Assembly: GCF_003050785.1 (NCBI RefSeq)
Contig: NZ_QAOH01000003.1
Coordinates: forward strand, 62,001 to 126,000
Reading direction: 5' to 3'
Source of the DNA: Celeribacter persicus
GTDB taxonomy: Bacteria; Pseudomonadota; Alphaproteobacteria; Rhodobacterales; Rhodobacteraceae
Length of the DNA: 64,000 nt
The notes below the pieces were generated by a model. The model had not been told where the DNA came from. It searched no databases and saw nothing but the letters and a program-made list of their open reading frames with translations. Made by a program: the position numbers and the translations under genes. This document shows positions 50,843 to 60,298 of the stretch, piece by piece (within the stretch, counting starts at the first letter, position 1; the number at the start of each line of letters is the position of its first letter).

Positions 50843-51605
50843 AGAAATCCTCATAAATATCATAGGTCGCGGCCTGCTCCGTCCCTTCTTCGCCCGCAAT
50901 GATCGGTGTGCCGAGCTCATAGCGGCGATTGTCGAGGTAGGTCAGGCGCATCTGTGTGTAGCTGTCCACGCTGTCATACAGCACGGATTCATACAGTTCC
51001 GAATAACGATAGCGTGTGTCGGCCAGATCGGCGACTTTCAGCCCCGTCTTGTAGCCCTTTTCCGGATTGCCCAGAAGGTTGCCCACCGGATCGAGCGCAA
51101 TGTCGATGATCAGCCCAAGGGCATCGCGTTCCGTCGATGGGCCGTAGACCGGCAGCACGACATAGGCCCCCTCGCCCACACCCCAGGTGTAAAGCGTCTC
51201 GCCAAAGTCCGAATCGCGCTCTTCGAGCCCCATTTCGGTCGCCGGATCGAACAGCCCGCCAATGCCCACGGTGGCGTTCACCGCAAAACGGGCGGTGTTG
51301 TGCAGGGCATCGCCAAGGCGCAGTTGCAACACGTCGTTCACCACGGTACCCGGAATACCCAGCGTATCGGAGACATTCGACAGCCCCTTGCGCAGCGGAT
51401 CGGGTACCACCGTACCATAGGCGGTCGACACCGGTTTGATGACCGTCCGGTCGAGCGCAATGTTGGTTTCGTGCCAGCTGCGGTTCACTTCCTCATAAGG
51501 ATCGTTGATCCCGCCACCTTGCGGCGCGGCGGTACACCCCGCCAGAATTCCGAGAGACAGGGTGGCGATCAACGGCGTGAACCGGTTATGGATAACTCGC
51601 ATCAT
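50835..51605 (-). CDS. mlaA: MlaA (VacJ) outer-membrane lipoprotein
   Basis: About 256 residues. The lipoprotein signal ends in LAGC (FTPLIATLSLGILAGCTAAPQ). NDPYEEVNRSWHETNIALDRTVIKPVSTAYGTVVPDPLRKGLSNVSDTLGIPGTVVNDVLQL is the VacJ family core, followed by FAVNATVGIGGLFDPATEMGL and YVVLPVYGPSTERDALG. It removes mislocalised phospholipid from the outer leaflet and passes it to MlaC, encoded immediately downstream. Either of two adjacent ATG codons (51605, 51602) could be the start. Confidence 0.93.
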   Translation of the reverse strand: MMRVIHNRFTPLIATLSLGILAGCTAAPQGGGINDPYEEVNRSWHETNIALDRTVIKPVSTAYGTVVPDPLRKGLSNVSDTLGIPGTVVNDVLQLRLGDALHNTARFAVNATVGIGGLFDPATEMGLEERDSDFGETLYTWGVGEGAYVVLPVYGPSTERDALGLIIDIALDPVGNLLGNPEKGYKTGLKVADLADTRYRYSELYESVLYDSVDSYTQMRLTYLDNRRYELGTPIIAGEEGTEQAATYDIYEDFYE

Positions 51606-51802
51606 GGGCAAACTTTCGGTTCAGGCGTGACAGAACAATCCCATCGGGGATATATGCCCAGATAATAGTACACGAATGAAAGCCCAATATTAACGCTCCG
51701 GGTGTTATCAGCCTGTGACATAGTTTCAACAGATTGTGCATGGTCGTGTCCTTCCGCCAGCCGACCCCCACACACATCACGAAAACCGGATAAGACAGCC
51801 GT

Positions 51803-53569
51803 ATGAGTGAACACAGCCGCATCGGACAAGGGGAACTGATCAGCGCCCGCAGGGAATCGCGTGGCCTGTTCTGGGCTGTCGGGCTGTTTTCCATCTGCAT
51901 CAACCTCCTGATGCTCACCGGCCCGCTCTTCATGTTGCAGGTCTATGACCGGGTGCTCGGCTCCGGCTCCGAGGCGACATTGCTTGCGCTCTTCTCCATC
52001 GTCGGCTTTCTTTATCTGATGATGGGGCTGCTCGACGGCACCCGTGCGCGAATTCTGTCGCGCATCGGGGCACGGTTCCAGAGCCGGCTCGAAGACCGTG
52101 TTTTTCACGCCTCCCTCGGCCATGCCGCCCTGACCCCGCGCGAAGCGGGCAAAGGCCGCGCCATGGAACAGCTCTCCGCAATCCGCCGCTTCTTCGGCTC
52201 CCCGGTCTTCGCCGCGCTGTACGACCTACCCTTCACGCCTTTCTTTCTTTTGGGGATTTCCCTGTTCCATCCCTATCTTGGCATTCTGGCCGTTGGTGGT
52301 GGCACGGTTCTGGTTATTGTCGCGCTGGTGCACCGCAGCCTCGCAAAGCCCGCCCAGGACGCTGTGATGCGCGCCGAATCCGAAGCCAGCCAGACCGCCA
52401 GTCGCATGGGAGCCTCCGCCGAAGCGCTTACCGCTTTGGGCATGCGCGAAGCCGCCTACCGGCGCTGGTTGCGCATGCGCAGCGTCGCGCTTGAGAAGAC
52501 GGTCACGAGCGAGGACACCACCCACGGCTTTACCGCCGCCTCCCGTACCCTGCGGCTTTTCCTGCAATCCGCGATGCTTGCGATGGGGGCATGGCTTGTG
52601 CTGGAGCGTCAGGTCACGCCGGGTGCGATGATCGCCAGCTCCATTCTTCTGGGCCGGGCGCTGCAACCCGTCGATCTTTTGATCGGGCAATGGAATGTCG
52701 TGCAACAGGCCCAGCGTGGCTGGTCCGATCTGGCCGGGCTTCTGGGTAAGACACCCAAACCCGAGGCCCGCACCGAACTTCCACGCCCGCACGCGCAACT
52801 CAGCGTGCATCAGATTTCCGTCGTACCACCGGGGCAACAACAGGCCTCGCTGCGAATGGTCAGTTTCGATCTCGCCCCCGGAGAGGCTCTGGGTGTCATC
52901 GGACCCTCGGGGGCCGGAAAATCGACGCTGGCGCGCGCGCTCACCGGTGTCTGGCAACCGGCCAGCGGCTCCATTCGTCTCGATGGTGCGAAACTCTCGC
53001 ATTACAATCCCGAGGTACTTGGAAGTTACATCGGCTACCTGCCGCAACAGGTGCAGCTTTTCGATGGCACGATTGCCGAGAATATCGCGAAGCTTTCCCT
53101 GACACCCAATGCGGAGGCCGTTGTTTCCGCCGCGAAAAAGGCCGATGCGCATGATCTGATCCTGTCGCTGCCCGATGGCTACGACACGCCGGTCGCCTCG
53201 GCAGGCGGGCTTTTGTCCGGCGGGCAGTTGCAGCGCATCGGACTGGCCCGTGCCTTTTACGGCAATCCGGTGATCGTCATTCTGGATGAACCCAACTCCA
53301 ATCTCGACAACACTGGTTCTCTGGCGCTGAACACCGCGATCCGCCGCCACAAGGAAGAGGGTGGTGCCGTGCTGATCATGGCGCACCGGCCGTCTGCGAT
53401 TCAGGAATGCGAAAAGCTCATGGTGCTGGATGGTGGCATGCGCCGCGCTTTCGGGCCGCGCGATCAGGTACTCTCGGAAATGGTCAAGAATTCCAAGGAC
53501 ATCCAGAAGGCGCGCGCCAAAACGGGCCCGCGACCGGGACCTGCCTCGGGCATGGGAGGCGTGCAATGA
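51803..53569 (+). CDS. Type I secretion system permease/ATPase (PrtD family ABC transporter)
   Basis: A 588-residue half-transporter. The membrane domain (residues ~20-300) begins LFWAVGLFSICINLLMLTGPLFMLQVYDRVLGSGS, the PrtD/HlyB-type opening. The ATPase domain has Walker A GPSGAGKST, Q-loop YLPQQVQLFDGTIAENI, signature LLSGGQLQRIGLARA, Walker B VIVILDEPNSNLDN and an H-loop AHRP. There is no N-terminal C39 peptidase-like domain. It pairs with the HlyD-type adaptor downstream (ATGA overlap). No RTX substrate or TolC is nearby, so the cargo is unknown. Confidence 0.93.
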   Translation: MSEHSRIGQGELISARRESRGLFWAVGLFSICINLLMLTGPLFMLQVYDRVLGSGSEATLLALFSIVGFLYLMMGLLDGTRARILSRIGARFQSRLEDRVFHASLGHAALTPREAGKGRAMEQLSAIRRFFGSPVFAALYDLPFTPFFLLGISLFHPYLGILAVGGGTVLVIVALVHRSLAKPAQDAVMRAESEASQTASRMGASAEALTALGMREAAYRRWLRMRSVALEKTVTSEDTTHGFTAASRTLRLFLQSAMLAMGAWLVLERQVTPGAMIASSILLGRALQPVDLLIGQWNVVQQAQRGWSDLAGLLGKTPKPEARTELPRPHAQLSVHQISVVPPGQQQASLRMVSFDLAPGEALGVIGPSGAGKSTLARALTGVWQPASGSIRLDGAKLSHYNPEVLGSYIGYLPQQVQLFDGTIAENIAKLSLTPNAEAVVSAAKKADAHDLILSLPDGYDTPVASAGGLLSGGQLQRIGLARAFYGNPVIVILDEPNSNLDNTGSLALNTAIRRHKEEGGAVLIMAHRPSAIQECEKLMVLDGGMRRAFGPRDQVLSEMVKNSKDIQKARAKTGPRPGPASGMGGVQ

Positions 53570-54870
53570 GCGCCCCGACCGCATGGCCCGCCCGCCGCAC
53601 CGTGATGTTCGGCCTGTTCTGCGTCGCGCTTCTGATCGGCGGCTTCGGTGGCTGGTCGGTCTTTGCCCGGATCGACGGCGCGGTCGTCGCCTCCGGTCAG
53701 GTTCAGGTCGAACAGAACCGCCAGGCCGTGGCCCATCGCGACGGTGGCGAAGTGGCCGCCGTCTATGTCTCCGAAAGCAATCAGGTGGCCGAAGGGGAAC
53801 TTTTGATCTCCCTGTCGCCGGATGAATATCTGAGCGAACTTGCCCTGATCGAAACCCAGCTTTTCGAATCCATGGCGCGCGCCGCGCGCCTTGAGGCCGA
53901 ACGCGACGGAGCAGATGAGCTCACCCTGCCTGAGGAACTCGTGACCCGTATGGCGGAGGACCCGCAGGTGGCACGCTCCGTTACAGGGCAGCGCGATCTG
54001 TTCACCGCGCGGCGCGAAACAGCACGGGCGGAGATCGACCAGCTCGACAAGCAGCGCAACCAGATCGAGGTGCAAATCGACGGACTCGCCAGCCAAAAAG
54101 CTGCGCTGTCCGAACAACTCACCCTGCTCGAAGAAGACCTTGCGGCACAAAATGTCCTGCTCGACCGTGGCCTGACCCAGCAAAGCCGGGTGATCGGCCT
54201 GCGCCGCGATGCGGTGAGCCTTGCCGCCGAGATCGGGCGTATCGACAGCTCCGAGGCGCAGGCACAGGTGCAGATCACCGAAATCGAACTGCAAATCCTC
54301 AAGGTCGGCAGCGACCGGCGCGAAAGCGCCATCACGGAGCTGCGCGACATTCAGGCCGAGATTGGCAGCCTGCGAGAACAACGCAGCGCCCTGCGCGCCC
54401 GACTCGACCGGCTCGACATTCGTGCCCCTGTGGCGGGTGTGATCTATGGCCTGACCGTGTTCGGCCCCGGTGCCGTGGTTCAACCCGCGCAGCCCGTACT
54501 CTACATCGTGCCGCAGGACCGCCCCCTGATCATCACCGCGAGCGTCAGCCCGACCCATGTCGATCAGGTCTACCCCGGCCAACCGGTGCGGCTGCGCTTC
54601 ACCTCTTTCGATCGTCGCACCACACCGGAGCTTGAAGGTCAGGTGACGCGCGTCTCGCCGGACGCCTTCACCGATGAAGTCACAGGCGCAAGTTTCTATC
54701 GCACCGACATTCACATCCCCGAGGAACAGCGTGCGCGCCTGCCCGACGGCTCCGTACTCATTCCCGGCATGCCGGTCGAGGCCTATATGGCGACGGGGGA
54801 GCGCTCGCCCATCGCCTATCTGACGAAACCGCTCACCGATTACTTCACCCGCGCCTTCCGCGAAGACTGA
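53566..54870 (+). CDS. HlyD-family type I secretion periplasmic adaptor
   Basis: A 434-residue membrane-fusion protein. A short cytoplasmic end and one helix (VMFGLFCVALLIGGFGGWSVFA) are followed by the lipoyl half VVASGQVQVEQNRQAVAHRDGGEVAAVYVSESNQVAEGELLISL. A long coiled coil spans about 95-290. The second lipoyl/beta-barrel part has RLDIRAPVAGVIYGLTVFGPGAVVQPAQPVLYIVPQDRPLII, and VEAYMATGERSPIAYLTKPLTDYFTRAFRE is the HlyD/PrtE C terminus. It bridges the ABC transporter to a TolC-type channel encoded elsewhere. Confidence 0.94.
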   Translation: MSAPTAWPARRTVMFGLFCVALLIGGFGGWSVFARIDGAVVASGQVQVEQNRQAVAHRDGGEVAAVYVSESNQVAEGELLISLSPDEYLSELALIETQLFESMARAARLEAERDGADELTLPEELVTRMAEDPQVARSVTGQRDLFTARRETARAEIDQLDKQRNQIEVQIDGLASQKAALSEQLTLLEEDLAAQNVLLDRGLTQQSRVIGLRRDAVSLAAEIGRIDSSEAQAQVQITEIELQILKVGSDRRESAITELRDIQAEIGSLREQRSALRARLDRLDIRAPVAGVIYGLTVFGPGAVVQPAQPVLYIVPQDRPLIITASVSPTHVDQVYPGQPVRLRFTSFDRRTTPELEGQVTRVSPDAFTDEVTGASFYRTDIHIPEEQRARLPDGSVLIPGMPVEAYMATGERSPIAYLTKPLTDYFTRAFRED

Positions 54871-54905
54871 GGGCGTCACAAGACATCGCAAACCAAGGAC
54901 TGACA

Positions 54906-55364
54906 ATGGACCTTTCCGCCAAACTTTCCGATCTCGGCCACGCCCTGCCCGATGCCCCTGCTCCCGCCGCCAATTACGTGCCTTTCGTGCAGAGCGGTCA
55001 GCAACTTTTCATTTCGGGTCAGATTTCCGCCGGTCCCGAGGGGTTGATCTGCGGCAAGCTGGGCGCAGATCTCGACACCGAAGCCGGCGCAAAAGCTGCG
55101 GAACGCTGTGCTCTGGCGCTTCTGGCACAGGCCAATGCCGCCGTCGGCGGGGATTTCTCCAAGGTGAAACGGCTGGTGAAACTGGTGGGCTTCGTCAACT
55201 CGACGCCGGAATTCACCGATCAGCCGAAGGTCATCAACGGCGCATCCGATCTCATGGTGGCTGTGCTGGGCGAGACCGGACGTCACGCCCGCTCCGCCGT
55301 CTCCGCCGCCAGCCTGCCGCTGGGCGTCGCGGTCGAGATCGAAGCGATTTTCGAGCTGGCCTGA
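54906..55364 (+). CDS. RidA/YjgF family protein (larger subgroup)
   Basis: A 152-residue protein. The family core is FVQSGQQLFISGQISAGPEG...GAKAAERCALALLAQANAAVGGDFSKVKRLVKLVGFVNSTPEFTDQPKVINGASDLMVAVLGETGRHARSAVSAASLPLGVAVEIEAIFEL. The Arg of RHARSAVSAASLP corresponds to the imine-binding Arg of RidA deaminases. The ~20 extra residues mark the longer RidA subgroup. It probably hydrolyses reactive enamine/imine intermediates. TGATG overlap with the glycerophosphodiesterase gene. Confidence 0.92.
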   Translation: MDLSAKLSDLGHALPDAPAPAANYVPFVQSGQQLFISGQISAGPEGLICGKLGADLDTEAGAKAAERCALALLAQANAAVGGDFSKVKRLVKLVGFVNSTPEFTDQPKVINGASDLMVAVLGETGRHARSAVSAASLPLGVAVEIEAIFELA

Positions 55365-56122
55365 TGCCGCAACTCGATCCCGCCTTTCTCAAGGCACCGA
55401 TTGCACACCGGGCGCTGCATGACGGCAATCACACCCGTGCCGAGAACAACATGAAAGCCATCGAATCCGCCATCGCAGGCGGGTTCGGGATCGAGATCGA
55501 CCTGCAACTTTCCTCGGACGGGGAGGCGATGGTGTTTCACGATTACAGTCTCGACCGGCTGACCGAGGGTTCCGGGCCTTTTGCGCAGCGCAATGTCACC
55601 GAGCTTTCGGAATTGCGCTTCAAGACCGGTGAGATCGGAGTGCCGACGCTTAGACGGGTGCTTGACGCCGTGGACGGGAAAGTGCCGCTTCTGATCGAAG
55701 TAAAGGATCAGGACGGCGCCATGGGCCCCAGGGTGGGCCTGCTCGAAGAGGCGGTGGCCCGTGCGCTTGCCGGTTATGAGGGGCCGGTGGCGCTCATGTC
55801 CTTCAATCCGCATTCCGTTGCGAAACTGGCGGAACTCTGCCCCGATATTCCGCGCGGACTGACCACCAGTGCTTGGGCGGATCGCGAGGACGAATTGGTC
55901 CCTGCCGCACGGCGGGCCGAGCTTCGGGATATCCCGGATTACGACCGGGTCGGGGCCTGTTTCATTTCGCATCAATGGGATGACCTGTCTTCTCCGCGGG
56001 TCGCGGGGCTGAAATCGGCAGGTGCGCATATCCTGTGCTGGACGATCAAAAGTGCTGAGGCCGAAGCGCAGGCGCGTGTCGTTGCGGAGAATATCACCTT
56101 CGAAGGCTACCTGCCGACTTGA
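55364..56122 (+). CDS. Glycerophosphodiester phosphodiesterase
   Basis: A 252-residue TIM-barrel enzyme without a signal peptide. IAHRALHDG...AENNMKAIESAIAGGFGIEIDLQLSSDGEAMVFHDYSLDRLT carries the HR..EN..E-x-D..HD catalytic and metal-binding set. LLIEVKDQDG adds the later Glu and Lys. It hydrolyses deacylated phospholipids to glycerol-3-phosphate. Middle gene of a co-directional run. Confidence 0.93.
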   Translation: MPQLDPAFLKAPIAHRALHDGNHTRAENNMKAIESAIAGGFGIEIDLQLSSDGEAMVFHDYSLDRLTEGSGPFAQRNVTELSELRFKTGEIGVPTLRRVLDAVDGKVPLLIEVKDQDGAMGPRVGLLEEAVARALAGYEGPVALMSFNPHSVAKLAELCPDIPRGLTTSAWADREDELVPAARRAELRDIPDYDRVGACFISHQWDDLSSPRVAGLKSAGAHILCWTIKSAEAEAQARVVAENITFEGYLPT

Positions 56123-56174
56123 CGCCCCGAACCTGCGTGCCAGTTTCTAACGGAATGACGTGCGCAGGATTTTC

Positions 56175-57353
56175 ATGACGGACCAGATCGAGATTAGCCT
56201 GATGAACAGCCTCGGCGCGATGCCCCCCGAGGACTGGGATGCCTGCGCCGCACCGCGAGACGGGCGCCCCGAGGACCCGTTTGTCACCCACCGGTTTCTC
56301 ATGGCACTGGAGCGGTCCGGGTCGGTCGGCCCCGGCACCGGCTGGCAACCGAGCTATCTTGTGGCGCGGGCAGCGGGCCAAGTGATCGCCGTCGCGCCAA
56401 TGTATGCCAAGAGCCATAGCCAAGGCGAATATGTGTTCGATCACAACTGGGTCCATGCCTATGAACGTGCAGGAGGGCGATATTATCCGAAACTTCAGAT
56501 CGCGGTGCCCTTCACCCCGGTGACCGGGCGGCGGCTTCTGGCCCGTCCGGGGTTCGAAGCCGTCGGTCAAGCGGCCCTTGTGCGGGGGGCGGTCGAGATC
56601 GCGGAGCAAAACCGGCTCAGTTCCCTTCATCTCACCTTTTGCACCGAGGACGAGATTGCGGCGGGCAAGGCTATGGGGCTGATGCATCGCACCGGGCAGC
56701 AGTTTCACTGGGACAATGCGGATTACACCACGTTTGACGATTTCCTCGCAGCACTCTCCTCACGCAAACGCAAGAACATCCGCAAGGAACGCGCGCAGGC
56801 ACAGGGTTTTGGCGGTGAGATCATGCAACTGACGGGCAAAGCGATTGAACCCGAACACTGGGACGCCTTCTGGACCTTTTATCAGGACACCGGCGGGCGC
56901 AAATGGGGCACGCCCTACCTAACGCGCGCGTTCTTCGATGAGTTGCATGAAACCATGCGCGCCGACGTTCTTCTGGTGTTGGCGCTTCGCGACGGGCAAC
57001 CCATCGCAGGGGCGTTGAACTTCATCGGGCGGGAGCGGCTTTTCGGACGCTATTGGGGCTGCACCGAATATCATCCGAGTCTGCATTTCGAACTCTGCTA
57101 CTATCAGGCCATCGACTACGCCATCGCCCATGGGCTCAAGCGCGTCGAAGCGGGCGCGCAGGGCGAACACAAGCTGGCGCGGGGGTATTTGCCCAACACC
57201 ACCCATTCGCTGCACTGGATCGCCGATCCCGGTTTTGCCCGCGCCGTGGGCGATTATCTTGAGGCGGAACGTGCCGCCGTGGCCGAAGAGGTTGAGGTTC
57301 TGACCGCTTACGGCCCGTTCAAATCCACCGCAGAGGAGGAAGATCATGACTGA
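56175..57353 (+). CDS. DUF482/FemAB-like GNAT-fold protein
   Basis: A 392-residue protein. [68 protein letters not shown] and [16 protein letters not shown] are DUF482 hallmarks. [59 protein letters not shown] completes the GNAT-like C half. The family is annotated as peptidogalycan biosynthesis or acyltransferase, but the reaction is unproven. ATG 56175 is used; GTG 56160 is possible. Overlaps the dehydratase gene by eight bases. Confidence 0.87.
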   Translation: MTDQIEISLMNSLGAMPPEDWDACAAPRDGRPEDPFVTHRFLMALERSGSVGPGTGWQPSYLVARAAGQVIAVAPMYAKSHSQGEYVFDHNWVHAYERAGGRYYPKLQIAVPFTPVTGRRLLARPGFEAVGQAALVRGAVEIAEQNRLSSLHLTFCTEDEIAAGKAMGLMHRTGQQFHWDNADYTTFDDFLAALSSRKRKNIRKERAQAQGFGGEIMQLTGKAIEPEHWDAFWTFYQDTGGRKWGTPYLTRAFFDELHETMRADVLLVLALRDGQPIAGALNFIGRERLFGRYWGCTEYHPSLHFELCYYQAIDYAIAHGLKRVEAGAQGEHKLARGYLPNTTHSLHWIADPGFARAVGDYLEAERAAVAEEVEVLTAYGPFKSTAEEEDHD

Positions 57354-57648
57354 GCTTTTACAAGGCGCGACCCGGACCGAGGCCCTTGCGCCGCTTCTGG
57401 CACAAGGCTGGACAGAAACACCGGACAGAGTCGCCATCGAAAAACGCTTTGTCTTTCGGAACTTTAACGAGGCCTTCGGGTTTATGACACGGGTTGCGCT
57501 TATGGCCGAAAAAAGGGATCACCACCCCGACTGGCGCAATGTCTACCGCACGGTCGAGGTAACGCTTTCGACGCATGATGCGGGAGGACTGACCACAAAA
57601 GACACCGAATTGGCACAGAGAATGGACGAGGCAGCCGCATATGTTTGA
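57346..57648 (+). CDS. Pterin-4a-carbinolamine dehydratase-like protein
   Basis: A 100-residue protein of normal length. [62 protein letters not shown] contains the catalytic EKRDHHPDW motif (His59, His60, Pro61, Trp63) and the later His. It dehydrates 4a-hydroxytetrahydropterin, usually for phenylalanine hydroxylase, which is not in this window. Eight-base overlaps on both sides place it firmly in the run. Confidence 0.93.
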   Translation: MTELLQGATRTEALAPLLAQGWTETPDRVAIEKRFVFRNFNEAFGFMTRVALMAEKRDHHPDWRNVYRTVEVTLSTHDAGGLTTKDTELAQRMDEAAAYV

Positions 57649-58489
57649 ACAACTCCTGAATTACGAAATCTACAACGGTCACACCGTGGGGGACTATCTG
57701 TCGCTCGAATTCCTTGCGGGTATTGCAGGTTCGATCCTCGGCGCACTCCTGCTTCTGGTCGTGGGAATGATGATTGCAGGCTGGGTCGGGCGGCGCATCC
57801 GCGCAATCGGCCTGCGGTATCAAAGCCTCGACGACACGTTGTTCAATTTCCTTGCCAATATCGCGCGCTATGCGGTTCTGGCCTTCACCGTTCTGATCAT
57901 CCTGAACACCTTCGGCGTCCAGACCACCTCCATCGTAGCAGTGATCGGTGCCGCAGGTCTCGCCATCGGTCTGGCGCTACAAGGCACGCTGTCGAACATT
58001 GCCGCAGGCGTGATGATCATCCTGTTCCGGCCCTTCAAGATCGGCGATTTCGTCGAAGTCGCGGGCAAATCCGGCACCGTGAAAGATATTTCTCTGAACT
58101 ATACCGAACTTGCCGATCTCTCCAACGTGCAGGTGATCGTGCCGAATTCGCAAGTCTGGGGAAATATCATCACCAACTATTCCACCAACCAGATGCGGCG
58201 CGCCGAATGGACCTTTGGTGTGGGCTATGGAGCCAACCTCAAGACCGCCGAAGAGGTCATTCGCAACACGATCATGTCCGATCCACGCTCTCTTACCGAT
58301 CCGGAACCGTTCATTCAGGTCAACAATCTCGGCGATTTCTCGGTCGATTTTCTCGTCCGGGTCTGGGTCAAATCCGCCGATTTCTTCCAGTATCAGGCCG
58401 ATATGAAGCGTAAGGTGAAAGAGGCTCTTGATGAGGCCAAGGTGGACATTCCTTTCCCGACACGGACCATTCTCAACGCCGCCGAATAA
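57641..58489 (+). CDS. mscS: Small-conductance mechanosensitive channel MscS
   Basis: A 282-residue protein. Three membrane helices end in the pore helix [57 protein letters not shown], the MscS Gly/Ala-rich TM3 and beta domain. [20 protein letters not shown] and a C-terminal alpha/beta vestibule follow. It releases osmolytes on hypo-osmotic shock. Last gene of the run; a terminator follows. Confidence 0.95.
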   Translation: MFEQLLNYEIYNGHTVGDYLSLEFLAGIAGSILGALLLLVVGMMIAGWVGRRIRAIGLRYQSLDDTLFNFLANIARYAVLAFTVLIILNTFGVQTTSIVAVIGAAGLAIGLALQGTLSNIAAGVMIILFRPFKIGDFVEVAGKSGTVKDISLNYTELADLSNVQVIVPNSQVWGNIITNYSTNQMRRAEWTFGVGYGANLKTAEEVIRNTIMSDPRSLTDPEPFIQVNNLGDFSVDFLVRVWVKSADFFQYQADMKRKVKEALDEAKVDIPFPTRTILNAAE

Positions 58490-58492
58490 GAA

Positions 58493-58519
58493 AACGCCCG
58501 GGGGTCATCCCCGGGCGTT
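58493..58519. terminator. Bidirectional terminator between mscS and the peroxiredoxin gene
   Basis: AACGCCCGGGG (from 58493) pairs with CCCCGGGCGTT (to 58519) with a short loop and one bulged G. On the minus strand the stem runs into TTTTCTT. The flanking genes converge. Confidence 0.85.
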
Positions 58520-58525
58520 CGTCTT

Positions 58526-59014
58526 TCAGATCTTCTCAAGCAGCGACTCACCCGCCGAGATCGTGCATTCGCCGGGGCTGGTCTCGACTTCGAGCACCTT
58601 CACAACGCCGTCCTCGGCATAGAGCGCGAAGCGTTTCGAGCGGTTGATCAGGCCCGCAGGTGGGGCGGTGAAATCGAGTCCCAACGCCTTGATGAACCCG
58701 CCCTCGGCATCGCCCAGCATGGTGATCCCCGCAGCATCCGCCCCGGTGTCCCTGGCCCAGGCGCCCATCACGAACGGATCGTTGACGGAGACGCAAATCA
58801 CCTCGTCCACGCCCTTGTCCTTGAACCTGTCCATGGTGCGAATGAAGCTCGGCACATGGGCGGTGGTGCAAACGCCGGTATAAGCTCCCGGCAGACCGAA
58901 CAGCACAACCTTGCGCCCCTTGAACTTGCCCGCCAAATCAACCGGCGCAGGTCCGTCCGCCGTCATTTCAAGCACGCTGCCACCCGGCAAGCTGTCTCCA
59001 ACCGAAATCGTCAT
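58526..59014 (-). CDS. Peroxiredoxin, Prx5 (AhpE/hybrid Prx5) type
   Basis: A 162-residue protein. VDLAGKFKGRKVVLFGLPGAYTGVCTTAHVPSFIRTMDRFKDKGVDEVICVSVNDPFVMGAWARDTG matches the Prx5 subfamily with peroxidatic Cys49 in T-x-x-C (TGVC). LYAEDGVVKVLEVETSPGECTISAGESLLEKI is the C terminus; Cys150 could act as the resolving Cys. It reduces peroxides with glutathione or thioredoxin. ATG 59014 starts the compact domain. Divergent from the ferredoxin reductase gene. Confidence 0.94.
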   Translation of the reverse strand: MTISVGDSLPGGSVLEMTADGPAPVDLAGKFKGRKVVLFGLPGAYTGVCTTAHVPSFIRTMDRFKDKGVDEVICVSVNDPFVMGAWARDTGADAAGITMLGDAEGGFIKALGLDFTAPPAGLINRSKRFALYAEDGVVKVLEVETSPGECTISAGESLLEKI

Positions 59015-59092
59015 ATTTATGATCCTCTGTACGTTGTCATTCTCTCTTGCGACGATATAGGGTCGGGGCGTTTCACGACCAGAGGAAAGATC

Positions 59093-60298
59093 ATGAGCCA
59101 CTTCATCGTCATCGGGGCCGGACAAGCCGGACAAAGCATCGTCACCACATTGCGCGGGCAGGGGTTTGACGGAGCGATCACCCTGATCGGGGATGAACCC
59201 GTGCCCCCCTATCAGCGCCCGCCTCTGTCCAAAGCCTATCTTCTTGGGGAAATGGAGCTGGATCGCCTGTTCCTGCGGCCCGAAAGCTATTACGCGGATG
59301 AGAACATCACCCTGCGCACGGATACGAAAGTGACCGGCATCGACCCGGTTGCGAAAACCGTGTCCATCGGCGATGAGATACTGTCCTACGACAAGCTGGC
59401 GCTCACCACCGGTTCCGCCCCACGCCTGTTGCCCTCTGCCATCGGTGGCGATCTGGGCGGGGTGTACACCATGCGCACGCTCGCCGATGCCGATGCGATC
59501 GGGCCGGAATTCCGCGAAGGTGCCTCCGTGTTGATCGTGGGCGGCGGCTATATCGGGCTTGAAGCCGCAGCCGTCGCCGCCAAGAAGGGGCTCAAGGTCA
59601 CACTCGTGGAAATGGCCGACCGGATTTTGCAGCGCGTCGCTTCGGTTGAGACCTCCGACTATTTCCGCGCGCTGCATAAGGAACACGGCGTCGATCTGCG
59701 CGAAGGCGTGGGGCTTGTCAGACTCACCGGAGAGGGGCGCGTACAGGCTGCCGAACTGACCGATGGTACCATGCTGGATGTGGATTTCGTCATCGTCGGC
59801 GTCGGCATCACTCCGGGTACGGAACTCGCGGAACGCGCCGGGCTGATGCTGGAAAACGGCATCAAGACCGATCTGCATGGTGCAACCTCCAACCCGGATA
59901 TTTTTGCTGCGGGAGATTGTGCCTCCTTCCCGCATGAGGGCGCGCAAATCCGCCTCGAATCCGTCGGCAATGCGATTGACCAAGGTGCAGTCGTTGCGAA
60001 AAACATGCTGGAGCAGGGTGTCACCTATGTGCCGAAACCGTGGTTCTGGTCGGATCAGTATGACGTCAAATTGCAGATTGCCGGGCTGTCCACGGGCCAT
60101 GACCGCATCCTGATCCGTGAGGACGAAGGCACGCGCTCGCATTGGTATTACAAGGACGGGCAGTTGATCGCCATCGACGCGATGAACGATCCGCGTGGGT
60201 ATATGGTCGCGAAACGCCTTATCGAGGGCGGCAAGACTGCCGATCCCGCGAAAGTGGCCGATCCGGCGACCGATCTCAAAGAGCTGATGCGCGGCTGA
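59093..60298 (+). CDS. Rubredoxin/ferredoxin--NAD(P)H reductase, FAD-dependent
   Basis: A 401-residue flavoprotein. FIVIGAGQAGQSIVTTLRGQGFDGAITLIGDEP is the FAD Rossmann motif, followed by YQRPPLSKAYLLGEM. The NAD-binding fold is ASVLIVGGGYIGLEAAAVAAKKGLKVTLVE. The second FAD contact is SNPDIFAAGDCASFPH, and RLESVGNAIDQGAVVAKNML and WSDQYDVKLQIAGL are typical of the ferredoxin-reductase branch serving P450s or dioxygenases. AGAGGA (59081-59086) precedes ATG. TGATG-type overlap with rsmD. Confidence 0.94.
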   Translation: MSHFIVIGAGQAGQSIVTTLRGQGFDGAITLIGDEPVPPYQRPPLSKAYLLGEMELDRLFLRPESYYADENITLRTDTKVTGIDPVAKTVSIGDEILSYDKLALTTGSAPRLLPSAIGGDLGGVYTMRTLADADAIGPEFREGASVLIVGGGYIGLEAAAVAAKKGLKVTLVEMADRILQRVASVETSDYFRALHKEHGVDLREGVGLVRLTGEGRVQAAELTDGTMLDVDFVIVGVGITPGTELAERAGLMLENGIKTDLHGATSNPDIFAAGDCASFPHEGAQIRLESVGNAIDQGAVVAKNMLEQGVTYVPKPWFWSDQYDVKLQIAGLSTGHDRILIREDEGTRSHWYYKDGQLIAIDAMNDPRGYMVAKRLIEGGKTADPAKVADPATDLKELMRG

